62,541 nucleotides of DNA from JACQFK01 sp964619955 (GTDB lineage Bacteria; Planctomycetota; MHYJ01; JACPRB01). Position 1 is the first letter of the stretch. Each line of letters opens with the position of its first letter. The position numbers and the translations under genes are program-made. The DNA lies in contig CAZUJF010000032.1 in NCBI GenBank assembly GCA_964619955.1, positions 1 to 62,541 of the forward strand, written 5' to 3'. Below are positions 31,986 through 40,070 of the stretch, one piece after another. Below the pieces are notes generated by a model, which was given only the letters and a program-made list of their open reading frames with translations, had not been told where the DNA came from and did no database searches.

Positions 31986-33044
31986 TCAATATCCGCGGCC
32001 GGCGGCGCGCTCGCGCATCTTGAGCTGCGAGATCGTGAGGAGCACCTCGTTGAGCAGGTGGTCCATGGCCGCGTCATGGGGGACCCGGGTCGCCTTGTTC
32101 AGCCACTCGAGGGCGGTGGGGTAGGACAGTTCCACCGCCCACATGCGGCCCAGGCGGTAGTAGGTCTTGACCAGGATGACGTCGGCGGCGGCGTCGAGTT
32201 CCTTCGCCTTGCGGACCACCTCGACGTCGGCCGATTTCAGGAGGGCCTCGGCGTTCCGTTTCGCCTGGAGCAGGCCGGCCTCGGACGCCTTCCAGGACTT
32301 GTCCGCGCGCGTCAGGTTCTTGGGTTCCGCGTCCAGGCCGTCCAGCCAGGATTTCGTGGCCTCCTCGATGAGGTCGGCGGTCCGGGCCACGAGGTCCTTC
32401 TCCTGCTTCTCCAGGACCTGGGCCTTGGCCTCGGCCTTCGCCTCCTTCTTCTCCTGGAGCTGGAGCTTCTTCGCCTCGTTCGCCTTGGCGACGTCCTCGG
32501 CGACCTTGGCGACGAGTTTGCGGGCCTCTTCGCCGTAGGCGGTGTCGGCATACTTTTCGATGAGGACCTGGCAGATCTTGTTCGCGTCCTCGTACTTGAG
32601 CTCGGTGGCGAGGCGTTTGGCCTCCTCGAAGCGCGCGCGTCCGTCTTCGTTATGGGCCTCCTCGCGCCGCTTGAGGGCCTTCTCCTCGAGCGACTTGTCG
32701 AGCCGGGCGGCCTCCTCGAACTCCTTGGCGGCCTGGAAGTAGAGGCCGTTGGCGATGCAGAATTCGCCGAGCGCCAGACGGGAGGGGCCGTTCGACTTGT
32801 CCGCCCGGTCGAGTTTGAGCCGGTAGACGGAGTAGGGCTGGAGGTCCTTGAGTCCGAGGCGTCGGGGCTCCTTCTCGCCGTTGATGAGGATCTCCACGGT
32901 GTCCGCGTCGAGCCTGAGCACCCGGCCGACGACGATGCCGCCGTCCCTGCGCTGGAGCACGTCGTCGGGGCGCTTGCCCTCCTGGGCCGCGAGGGGGAGG
33001 GCCGTCGTCAGGAGGACCGCGAGGAAGCCGATGGTTCTGCGCAT
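31986..33044 (-). CDS. secreted coiled-coil/TPR-like protein, unknown
   Basis: A 352-residue protein with a signal peptide ('MRRTIGFLAVLLTTALPLAA'). An N-terminal beta-rich stretch ('GGIVVGRVLRLDADTVEILIN') looks like a small barrel. The middle (about 100-235) is Lys/Glu/Ala-rich and strongly helical ('AKKLQLQEKKEAKAEAKAQV'), with TPR-like segments such as 'GEFCIANGLYFQAAKEFEEA' and 'YRLGRMWAVELSYPTALEWL'. Proteins of this layout are common in Planctomycetota and have no assigned role. It may be the first gene of the thiolase operon or separately transcribed. Confidence 0.7.
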   Translation of the reverse strand: MRRTIGFLAVLLTTALPLAAQEGKRPDDVLQRRDGGIVVGRVLRLDADTVEILINGEKEPRRLGLKDLQPYSVYRLKLDRADKSNGPSRLALGEFCIANGLYFQAAKEFEEAARLDKSLEEKALKRREEAHNEDGRARFEEAKRLATELKYEDANKICQVLIEKYADTAYGEEARKLVAKVAEDVAKANEAKKLQLQEKKEAKAEAKAQVLEKQEKDLVARTADLIEEATKSWLDGLDAEPKNLTRADKSWKASEAGLLQAKRNAEALLKSADVEVVRKAKELDAAADVILVKTYYRLGRMWAVELSYPTALEWLNKATRVPHDAAMDHLLNEVLLTISQLKMRERAAGRGY

Positions 33045-33193
33045 CGTTGACTCCTTGTCACCTTAGACGAGGCTCAAGGCCCCATCCCTGCCGCCATCTG
33101 TTTATACCCCCGGGAAGCGGGGAACCCCCGGCGAATCCGCGGTTTGGGACGGGCTTGGGGTACTATGGGGGGATGTATTAACGGGAGGCTCGG

Positions 33194-34027
33194 ATGATCG
33201 GATGGATGCTCGCCCTGCTGCTGGCCCAGGACACGCCGGAGTTCAGCCTGGAACGGGACGTGGTCTACGGCAAGGGGGCGGGGGAGGATTTGAAGCTCAA
33301 CCTCTGCCGTCCCCGGGAGACGGGATCGCCGCGGCCCTGCGTGCTGGTGATCCACGGGGGCGGCTGGGCGGCCGGGAGCCGGGAGGGGCACAATCCCCAG
33401 ATCCAGGAACTCGCCCGGCGCGGCTACGTCGCCGTCACGGTGGGCTACCGTTTCGCGCCGAAGCATCCGTTTCCGGCGCAGGTGGAGGACGTCAAATGCG
33501 CGGCGCGTTTCCTGCGCGCGCACGCCGAGAGGTACGGGATCGACAAGACGCGCCTGGGCGCGGTCGGTTTTTCCGCGGGCGCGCATTTGTCCATGATGCT
33601 CGGCACGATGGAGAAGGAGGACGGACTCGAGGGGGAGGGCGGCTGGGAGGCCGAATCGAGCAAGGTGCAGGCCGTGGTCGCCTGGTTCGGCCCGACGGAT
33701 TTCACGCTCGAGTATCCCGAAGCCAGCCGGAAGATCGTGCGGACGTTCCTGGGGGGCTCCCTCGCCGAGAAGCCCGAGATCTACAAGCGCGCCTCGCCGA
33801 TCACGTACGTCAGCGCGGGGGATGCGCCGACGCTGATCCTTCAGGGCACGAAGGACCCGCTGGTCCCGCATGAGCAGGCGTACCGGATGGTGGATGCGTT
33901 CACGAAGGCGGGGGTGGCCGGCCGCTGCGACCTGATCATCGGGGCGGGGCACGGCTGGGGAGGGGAGGAGCTCAAGCGGACCGTCGACGCGAGCTGGACC
34001 TGGTTCGACAAACACCTCCGAAAATAG
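33194..34027 (+). CDS. secreted alpha/beta-hydrolase (BD-FAE/carboxylesterase-like)
   Basis: A 277-residue protein with a short signal peptide ('MIGWMLALLLAQ'). The oxyanion motif is 'LVIHGGGWAAGSREGH', the nucleophile Ser127 is in 'GAVGFSAGAHLSMML', the acid is in 'LILQGTKDPLVPHEQA' and the His is in 'IIGAGHGWGGEEL'. This is the HGGG-type esterase family (acetyl-xylan/feruloyl or dipeptidyl-peptidase-like). The start has GGGAGG 9 nt upstream. It stands alone between a divergent gene and the TPR-exosortase operon. Confidence 0.86.
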   Translation: MIGWMLALLLAQDTPEFSLERDVVYGKGAGEDLKLNLCRPRETGSPRPCVLVIHGGGWAAGSREGHNPQIQELARRGYVAVTVGYRFAPKHPFPAQVEDVKCAARFLRAHAERYGIDKTRLGAVGFSAGAHLSMMLGTMEKEDGLEGEGGWEAESSKVQAVVAWFGPTDFTLEYPEASRKIVRTFLGGSLAEKPEIYKRASPITYVSAGDAPTLILQGTKDPLVPHEQAYRMVDAFTKAGVAGRCDLIIGAGHGWGGEELKRTVDASWTWFDKHLRK

Positions 34028-34044
34028 TATTTGGCCTCCGGAAA

Positions 34045-34074
34045 GTCACATTCGGTATGGGCCGGCGTTATACT
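34045..34074 (+). promoter_or_regulatory. sigma-70-type promoter before TPR-exosortase operon
   Basis: GTCACA and TATACT are separated by 18 nt. The -10 element is close to consensus and lies 30 nt upstream of the ATG at 34104, in the gap after the esterase gene. Confidence 0.45.
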
Positions 34075-34103
34075 TTCTGAAGATCGATCGCGGAGATGAG
34101 GGC

Positions 34104-34520
34104 ATGAGCATGCTGGACCGCTGGTTCGGGCACTCCAAGAAGGAAGCACCCGCAGCGCCGGCGGCCAAAGCCTCCCCGCCGAAGCCCGCCGAGAAGGCGC
34201 CGGAACGGGGCACGTCCACCCGTAAGAAGTCCTCGGAGACCTCCCGGAAGACGAAGTCGCGTCTGAAGGACGACGAGGCCTATCTCAAGCGCGCGCTGAC
34301 ACGCCAGCAGTCGGGGGATCACGACGGGGCGATCGAGGATTTCACGAAGGCGATCGAACTCAACGCGGCGTGTTTCAAGGCCTTCGAGGGGCGCGGCGTC
34401 TCGCGCGAGCGCAAGGGCGACACCGCGGGCGCCAAGTCGGACTACATGAGCTCGATCTCGATCCAGGTGACGGCCGAGCTCAACCGCCAGATGCGCGAGA
34501 ACCCCGACGTCCCGGTATAG
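34104..34520 (+). CDS. small TPR protein
   Basis: A 138-residue cytoplasmic protein. A basic, Pro/Ala/Lys-rich N-terminus (about 1-58) precedes two TPR units ('DDEAYLKRALTRQQSGDHDGA' trimmed, and 'AIELNAACFKAFEGRGVSRE'). It likely acts as an adaptor. It ends 1 nt before the exosortase start, so the genes are co-transcribed; a role in PEP-CTERM sorting is only suggested by this position. Confidence 0.75.
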   Translation: MSMLDRWFGHSKKEAPAAPAAKASPPKPAEKAPERGTSTRKKSSETSRKTKSRLKDDEAYLKRALTRQQSGDHDGAIEDFTKAIELNAACFKAFEGRGVSRERKGDTAGAKSDYMSSISIQVTAELNRQMRENPDVPV

Positions 34521-34521
34521 A

Positions 34522-35967
34522 GTGGGATCCTTCGTCGCAGCCGCGCTCGTTCTGGCGGCGGTTTATGCCCCGACGATCGCCTGGCTGACGGGGCGCTGGG
34601 GAAGCGATCCCTTCTATTCCCACGGCCCCCTCGTTCCGCTCATCTCGGCCTGGGTCCTCTGGAACCGCCGGGAACGCCTCCGGCTCGACCCGGCCGTTCG
34701 GGGCCCGGCCCTGGGCCTGCTGGCCGGAGCGGCGCTGCTGCTGCTGCTCGGAGGTCGTCTGAAATTCGAATTCCTCTCGTCGATCTCGATCCTGCTCTCG
34801 CTGGCGGCCCTGCTTCAGCTGGCGGGAGGCGCGGCGCTGCTCCGGGAGGCCGCGTTCCCCCTGGCCTATGCGCTCTTCGCCCTGCCGCTTCCGATGCTGC
34901 TGCTGGAGAAGATCAGCCTTCCGCTGCAGGTCTTGAGTTCGGCCTGCGCCGGCGGGTTCCTGGGCGGCCTGGGCGTCGAGGTGACCCGCCGGGGCGTCCT
35001 GCTGGTGTTCCCCGGGTTCACCCTGGCGGTGGCGGATGCCTGCAGCGGGCTCAGGTCGCTCATCACCGTGCTGGCCCTCTCGACCCTGGCGGCGCACCTC
35101 ATGAAGGCGCCGGCCGCCCGCAAGCTGCTCCTCGTGGGGGCGGGCATGCTCGCCGCCCTGGCGGCCAACGTGCTGCGCATCGCCCTCTCCGGACTGGTGG
35201 GGCTGGTCGCGGACGGCGACGCCGCCGTCGCTTTTTTCGAGGGCTGGTCCGGCCTGCTCTTTTTCGCGCTGGTCATCCTGGGACTGCTGGGCGGCTCGGC
35301 GCTGCTCGAAAAGCCGGCGCCTGCCGTCCCCAAACCTGCGGCCCCCGCAGCGGCGGCGGCGCGACCGCTGGCGGCGGTGCTGCTGGCGCCCCTGCTGTTG
35401 ATCCTGGCGCCCGCCGGGGCGGCGGCGGCCTGGCTGCGCGCCGACGGGACGGGCGCCGCTCCCGAACGGCTGGCCTCCTGGCGTCCGTCCCTCCCGGGCT
35501 GGGAGCTGACGGAGGCCGTCCGACGCGAAGGACAGCCCGGCGAGGAACTGCTCCGAGGACTGCTCCGCCGGCCGGGGGGCGCCCAGGTCTCGTTTTCGGC
35601 GGTGTACGGCGTCAGCGGGAGATACCTGCATTCTCCCGAGGCCTGTTCGCTGGCGGCGGGCTGGATCGCCGAGCGCCAGGAGCTGATCGAGGCCGGCGGC
35701 CTTCCCGTGAATGTGTGGATCCTGCGGCGGGGCGCCGAGCGGGTCTGCCTCTTCTTCTGGTATTCCCTCGCCGGGGCCCCCCAGCGGAGCACGCTGGGAC
35801 AGCACGTCGGGGCGGTCTGGCAGCGGCTCCGGACCGGCCGCATCGATTCCGCCTACGGAGAGCTTTCCCTGCCCCTGCCCCTGGGCCGGGAGGCGCCCGT
35901 GGCGGAGCTGCTCCCCGTCGCGGCGGCGCTGCAGAAGTCGCTGCAGGAATTCCTCTGGCCCCGGTAG
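34522..35967 (+). CDS. exosortase-EpsI fusion protein
   Basis: A 481-residue protein starting at GTG 34522. An exosortase domain (about 1-260, eight or so membrane helices) has Cys174 in 'VADACSGLRSLITVL' and Arg219 in 'AANVLRIALSG', the first two catalytic residues of the family. Where His is expected four residues before the Gly of the third motif, there is Glu240 ('AFFEGWSGLLFF'). A C-terminal EpsI-like (DUF3485) domain follows from about 330 with 'HSPEACSLAAGW' (His370, Cys375). Exosortases recognise PEP-CTERM tails and transfer the protein to the envelope. A PEP-CTERM protein is encoded 2.4 kb away, and the convergent TPR-lipoprotein gene begins 3 nt after this stop. Confidence 0.87.
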   Translation: MGSFVAAALVLAAVYAPTIAWLTGRWGSDPFYSHGPLVPLISAWVLWNRRERLRLDPAVRGPALGLLAGAALLLLLGGRLKFEFLSSISILLSLAALLQLAGGAALLREAAFPLAYALFALPLPMLLLEKISLPLQVLSSACAGGFLGGLGVEVTRRGVLLVFPGFTLAVADACSGLRSLITVLALSTLAAHLMKAPAARKLLLVGAGMLAALAANVLRIALSGLVGLVADGDAAVAFFEGWSGLLFFALVILGLLGGSALLEKPAPAVPKPAAPAAAAARPLAAVLLAPLLLILAPAGAAAAWLRADGTGAAPERLASWRPSLPGWELTEAVRREGQPGEELLRGLLRRPGGAQVSFSAVYGVSGRYLHSPEACSLAAGWIAERQELIEAGGLPVNVWILRRGAERVCLFFWYSLAGAPQRSTLGQHVGAVWQRLRTGRIDSAYGELSLPLPLGREAPVAELLPVAAALQKSLQEFLWPR

Positions 35968-35970
35968 GTC

Positions 35971-36753
35971 CTACGGCTTCTTCTCGAGGTCCGCGATCAG
36001 CAGCTCCACTTCCCGGCGGATCTCCGGGGTGATGCGGCCGTGGAGCACGCTGCGCAGGGGGGCGAGGGCGTCCTGTTTCCGGCCCGCCGCGATGAGGGCC
36101 TTGCCGAGATGGTACTGGACGATCGCCTCCTCCGGTCCGCGCCGGGCGGCCTCCTGGAAATGGGGGAGCGCCTCCGCGTGCCGTCCCTGCCGCGCTTCCA
36201 GGCGCCCCAGCACGAGCCAGGGCGTGGGATCCCGGGGGAGGAGTTCCGCGGCGCGTCGCGCCTGCTCGCGGGCGGGGCCCCACTGGTTCAGATCCGCGAG
36301 GTTCAGCGCCGCGTTGACCGCGACCTGGGGATCCCCGGGCCGGAGTTCCTGGGACCGCGCGAAGGCCTTCGCCGCCTCGGTCCGGCGGCCGTTCATGACC
36401 AGCACGGCTCCGAGGTGGTTGAGGAGCGCGGGATCGTCGGGCTGAAGCTCGTTCGCGCGGGTGAGGAACTGGAGGGCCGAGGCGGCGTCCCCCATCCGCG
36501 AGGCGATCCGGCCGAGGCCGGCGAGGGCTTCGATATGACGGGGATCCTGGGCGAGGATCTCGCGGAACGCCGCGCCCGCTTCGGCCAGGCGCTCCTCTTT
36601 CATCAGGGACTCCGCCCGTTTCAGGCGCTCCGGAGTGGAGCCGGGCCCCGGGCTGTTCGGATTCGTCCTGGGTGCGGCGCTCACCGGAGCGGGGGGGTCG
36701 GCGGGGCCGCAGCCGCCGCAGAGGATCAGGACGAGGGCGGCGGCGCGCCTCAC
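35971..36753 (-). CDS. TPR-repeat lipoprotein
   Basis: About 260 residues starting at GTG 36753, which overlaps the stop of the upstream membrane-protein gene (GTGA). A lipobox (Leu-Cys-Gly-Gly-Cys) follows a short hydrophobic run. About six TPR units follow ('AEAGAAFREILAQDPRHIEA', 'ASALQFLTRANELQPDDPAL', 'EAAKAFARSQELRPGDPQVA', 'HAEALPHFQEAARRGPEEAI'). Such proteins scaffold envelope or exopolysaccharide assembly (PEP-CTERM systems often include one). Last gene of the PEP-CTERM operon. Confidence 0.82.
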   Translation of the reverse strand: MRRAAALVLILCGGCGPADPPAPVSAAPRTNPNSPGPGSTPERLKRAESLMKEERLAEAGAAFREILAQDPRHIEALAGLGRIASRMGDAASALQFLTRANELQPDDPALLNHLGAVLVMNGRRTEAAKAFARSQELRPGDPQVAVNAALNLADLNQWGPAREQARRAAELLPRDPTPWLVLGRLEARQGRHAEALPHFQEAARRGPEEAIVQYHLGKALIAAGRKQDALAPLRSVLHGRITPEIRREVELLIADLEKKP

Positions 36754-38429
36754 GGGGGGCCCCTGCGACGGACGCGGAGGACGGCCCGGGGCGGCATCGG
36801 CTCCACGGGATGCAGGCCCCGGTAGACCCCGCGGGGGGAAACGATCCACCAGAGCCAGCCGGCATTGCCGCCGGGGAACAAGGCGCTGATCGCCGGTCCG
36901 ACGTACGTGGCATCGATCGAGACGCCGTGACTCTCGAGGGCGTCCCAGTCCCGCTCCTGAAAACAGATCCAGACCGCGCGGCGTCCGCCGTGCCAGGCCA
37001 TGAACGCCGGCTGGTCGGTCAGGACGGTGAAGCCTTCGGGCACCTGTTTCCGGATCAGGTCCGCCTCACGGGGGGCGGAGGACGGTTCGGGGCGGAAGAC
37101 CCAGAGGTAATGGGAGAGCGGAAGGGCGGCCAGCAGCACGACCCCGAGGGGGAGGGCGAACCCCAGCGCGGCCCGGGCCCGGTCGGGCTGGCGGAAGACC
37201 CAGCGCAGGGGAGGGATCTTCCACGCCTCGCGCAGGGAGACCTCGGGCAGCCGTTCCCGGAGCCAGGCCGACACGAAGGCGGCGGCTCCGATGCAGAGGA
37301 CCGGAGTCCACGCCAGCAGGATCTCGGGTTCGGGTCGGAACAGACACGCGGCGCCGCTGCAGCACAGGGCTCCGATCGCCGGCGAGGCGAGCCATCCGCG
37401 TTCGGGGGCCCCGAGCTTTCGCGAGCCGAGCGCGGCGAGGCAGAGGACCCCGACGAGCGGGTCGACGATCGCGGGGCCCTCCTGCCAGAAGCGGAGCAGG
37501 CCCGAGAGGATCTTGCGCGAGGATTGGATCGGGTGGGTGACGAGGAAATCGAGGGGGCCGAGGGGCGCGGCGGCGAAGGAGCGCCAGAGGGCGTCTCCGG
37601 GGAAGGCTGCGGTTCCCGAGAGCGCCTCGTACCAGTAGAGGCTGAAGAGCGGCGCCCCGCTGAGGCGGAGATTGCGGATCACCCAGGGGAGCAGGATCAA
37701 ACCGAAGCCGGCGGCGAAGAGGACGACGGCGCGTCCCCGGCGGCGCCGGGAGAGCACGAGCGGTACGAGCAGACAGGGGGCGAGGAAGAAGAGCAGGTAG
37801 TGGCCCATCGCGGCGAGCGCGGCGAAGAGGCCGGCACCCACCATGGCGAGGTCCCGGCGGGATTCTCCCCCGGGTTCGACGGTGTGACGCGGCAGGGCGA
37901 GCAGTCCCGCGGCGAAGAGGACGAGCAGCGCGAGCAGGGGATGGGGCAGTCCCGACAGCGCGGCCTTCAGCATCGACGCGTTGCAGCCGTAGAGGAGCGT
38001 CGCGAGCGCCGCCACGCGGGCATCGAAGAGGCGCCGGGCCAGGAAGAAGGTGAGGAGCACCGTCAGAAACCAGAGTCCCAGGCCGAGCGCCGCGCTCACC
38101 CGGTCCGAAGGCCGGGTCAGCCTGAAGACCAGCCCGAGCAGGAGGGGATGCGCCGGCGCGTGGTAGAGATCCGGATGCCCGGCGGCCTTGGGCTGGACGG
38201 CGAGGGAGAGCGGCCGGATCGAGTCGGTGCTGAGTCCTCGTCCGGCCGCCACGTTGCGGGCGATCTGGGCATGCTCCATCGCAAGGGGCACCGAGAGGGC
38301 CTGGAAGCGGGAGCCCAGCAGGACGAGCCCCAGGATCGCGGGGAGCAGGAGGAGGGCGGCGTATCCCAGGAGCAGGGGGATCCAGCGGCGGCCGGGGGCG
38401 GCCGGGGGATCAGGAGGAGCGTCCGGCAC
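36750..38429 (-). CDS. PMT/ArnT-like (GT39/83) membrane glycosyltransferase family protein
   Basis: A 559-residue protein with about eleven predicted membrane helices. The first extracytoplasmic loop 'EHAQIARNVAAGRGL' and 'YHAPAHPLLLGLVFRL' correspond to the dolichyl/undecaprenyl-phosphate sugar transferase family, where acidic residues there are catalytic. The acidic pair is weak here (Glu in 'MEHAQIARN'). The soluble C-terminus ('VPEGFTVLTDQPAFMAWHGG') is typical. It should glycosylate lipid A, protein or polymer at the outer face of the inner membrane. The start overlaps the PEP-CTERM gene by 20 bp, and its end overlaps the TPR lipoprotein. Confidence 0.8.
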   Translation of the reverse strand: MPDAPPDPPAAPGRRWIPLLLGYAALLLLPAILGLVLLGSRFQALSVPLAMEHAQIARNVAAGRGLSTDSIRPLSLAVQPKAAGHPDLYHAPAHPLLLGLVFRLTRPSDRVSAALGLGLWFLTVLLTFFLARRLFDARVAALATLLYGCNASMLKAALSGLPHPLLALLVLFAAGLLALPRHTVEPGGESRRDLAMVGAGLFAALAAMGHYLLFFLAPCLLVPLVLSRRRRGRAVVLFAAGFGLILLPWVIRNLRLSGAPLFSLYWYEALSGTAAFPGDALWRSFAAAPLGPLDFLVTHPIQSSRKILSGLLRFWQEGPAIVDPLVGVLCLAALGSRKLGAPERGWLASPAIGALCCSGAACLFRPEPEILLAWTPVLCIGAAAFVSAWLRERLPEVSLREAWKIPPLRWVFRQPDRARAALGFALPLGVVLLAALPLSHYLWVFRPEPSSAPREADLIRKQVPEGFTVLTDQPAFMAWHGGRRAVWICFQERDWDALESHGVSIDATYVGPAISALFPGGNAGWLWWIVSPRGVYRGLHPVEPMPPRAVLRVRRRGPP

Positions 38430-39180
38430 GGCTGCGAGATCTCCGGGTCAGGCCGACCCCGAGGAGGCCGAGCCCGAACAGGGTCAGCGTGGCGGGTTCC
38501 GGAGTGCCGTAGAGCGTCGCCAGGGCGCTGATGTCCCCCGGGCTGAGCACGCGATGGGATTCGCCGGAGAGCAGGAAGGCGTCCATGACCGAGGCGCCGT
38601 CGACCGTGGCGAAGCCGAGCCCCAGGGCGCCGCCGAATCCCCGCAGGATGGCGCTGTAGAAATCGAAGGATCCGGGCGGCACCGGCGTGTTGGGGTCGTT
38701 ATGCCAGGGGAAAAAGAATTGATTGGAATTCAAGGTGACGGTGGCATCCGTGATTTCCCTCAGCGTGTGGCCGTCCGGGGCGACGCCGGCCGGACTCGTG
38801 GTGGTGCCGGTGAATCCCGGAATGATGAACAGGGGGGCATTCGTGATGTTGATGTCCGCCGCGGCCTGGTTGCTGGTTTCGACCAGGTTGACGCTGGCGC
38901 CGGTGGCGGCGCTCGAAAAGGCCGCCGCTGCCTGCTGGATGAGGGCCACCTGCGGGGCGGTGAAATTCACGCTGGAAGGGGCGGGCGAAGCGGTCGAGGA
39001 GATGTAGTAGGTGACGTCGATGACGGAACCGGTCGGAGCGCCGCTGTTCCAGCTGTGGTGCGTGTTGGGGGCGGCGAATTCCTGCTGGGCGAAGCCGAGC
39101 GCCGGGCAGACGAGCAGAGCCCCCGCCACGGCCAGTCCCGCCAGGCCGGAAGCGCGCTTCGCCCGATCTCGCCCATCCAT
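38410..39180 (-). CDS. PEP-CTERM protein with degenerate matrixin-like domain
   Basis: A 256-residue secreted protein. It has a signal peptide (about 1-31, ending near 'PALGFAQQ'), and a C-terminal sorting tail with Pro227-Glu-Pro229, a hydrophobic helix ('TLTLFGLGLLGVGL') and Arg-rich end: a PEP-CTERM exosortase target. The body ends in a matrixin (M10)-like fold ('AILRGFGGALGLGF ... ASVMDAFLL ... LSPGDISALATLYG') in which HExxHxxGxxH is replaced: Arg180, Gly181, Gly184 and Phe190 stand where His, Glu, His and His belong. The Met-turn Met199 is kept. It cannot bind catalytic zinc in the normal way. First gene of its operon. Confidence 0.8.
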   Translation of the reverse strand: MDGRDRAKRASGLAGLAVAGALLVCPALGFAQQEFAAPNTHHSWNSGAPTGSVIDVTYYISSTASPAPSSVNFTAPQVALIQQAAAAFSSAATGASVNLVETSNQAAADINITNAPLFIIPGFTGTTTSPAGVAPDGHTLREITDATVTLNSNQFFFPWHNDPNTPVPPGSFDFYSAILRGFGGALGLGFATVDGASVMDAFLLSGESHRVLSPGDISALATLYGTPEPATLTLFGLGLLGVGLTRRSRSRAGRSS

Positions 39181-39261
39181 AGTTTATAAAGCATACCCCG
39201 CTGGCGGGACGGGAACAAGGCCCATCCTGCCGGGGTGGCGGAGCGGCGGGAGGAACGACAA

Positions 39262-39294
39262 CGCCGGGAGGGGCCCGTCGGCGCCCTCCCGGCG
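39262..39294 (-). terminator. hairpin after GlcG/HbpS-like gene
   Basis: CGCCGGGAGGG and CCCTCCCGGCG form an 11-bp perfect stem with an 11-nt loop, about 20 nt downstream of the stop at 39315. No strong U-tract follows. Confidence 0.5.
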
Positions 39295-39314
39295 TCGGAT
39301 GACTCCGCTCGCGC

Positions 39315-39941
39315 CTACTTCGTGTACGGCACCCCGGCCTTGAGGACGCTGTCCACGCGGATGTGGGCGGGGGGCTCGAAGCCCTTGGCGCCCGCCACCG
39401 CGACCATTTCGTCCTGGTCCACGCCGTCGCCGCTGACGCCGATCCCGCCGACCAGCCTGCCTCCCCTGTAAAGGGGGACGCCGCCGGGGAACTCGATGAG
39501 GCCGTGGGCCTTGTTGCTGTTGCCGATGTTCCAGAGCGGGCCCAGCGGCTGGGTGAGCACGCCCAGCGTGCGCGTGGTGAGCGCGTTGTCGTCGCTGCTG
39601 AAGCACATCGCGGTGAAGGCCTTCGCCCGCGCGATGGAGACGCTGCCCGCCCACGCGTCCTGCATGGAGCGGCGGCCGATCGTCTCGCCGCTGCGGTCCA
39701 GGATGAGGATGTGCATCCGGGTCGGGATCGCCTTGCCGGAGGCATCCACCCTCAGGAGGGAGGGGGTCTTCTTCGCGGAGGCCTCCGCCTGGTCCAGGAT
39801 CCGGCCGATCTCCTCGGCCGTGAGCCCGGGTCCCGTCTCGTAGCCCAGGGTCACCGCGGAATGGGAATGGGAGCAGCCGGCGGCCGAGGCCCAGAGGCCC
39901 AGCACGCCCGCGACGAGCGCCATGCGCGAGGAATGAACCAT
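39315..39941 (-). CDS. GlcG/HbpS-family lipoprotein
   Basis: A 208-residue protein with a lipobox (Ala-Ser-Ala-Ala-Gly-Cys23) followed by 'SHSHS', which could bind metal. The domain (about 45-205) matches the GlcG/HbpS (DUF336) pattern: 'TAEEIGRILDQAEASAKK', 'MHILILDRSGETIGRRSMQDA', 'ARAKAFTAMCFSS', 'GGVPLYRGGRLVGGIGVSGDG'. HbpS of Streptomyces binds haem and senses redox state. No catalytic role is known. It stands alone between the PEP-CTERM operon and the methyltransfer operon. Confidence 0.85.
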   Translation of the reverse strand: MVHSSRMALVAGVLGLWASAAGCSHSHSAVTLGYETGPGLTAEEIGRILDQAEASAKKTPSLLRVDASGKAIPTRMHILILDRSGETIGRRSMQDAWAGSVSIARAKAFTAMCFSSDDNALTTRTLGVLTQPLGPLWNIGNSNKAHGLIEFPGGVPLYRGGRLVGGIGVSGDGVDQDEMVAVAGAKGFEPPAHIRVDSVLKAGVPYTK

Positions 39942-40070
39942 CCTGAATCTCCTTGAAGAACCCCCCGAGCGTCATCGGCTCAACCTCTGAGCCGCGATCT
40001 CAAGCGGGGCGCAGTGTATCCGGCGGGACGTCGGGGTTCCAAGAATAGCGGATGCCGGAACGCGCGGGGC

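Noticed and set aside
38410..39180. Frameshift as the cause of the missing matrixin zinc motif
   Set aside because: The frame is continuous and the flanking blocks of the fold are in the same frame on both sides, so the change is substitution and not frameshift.
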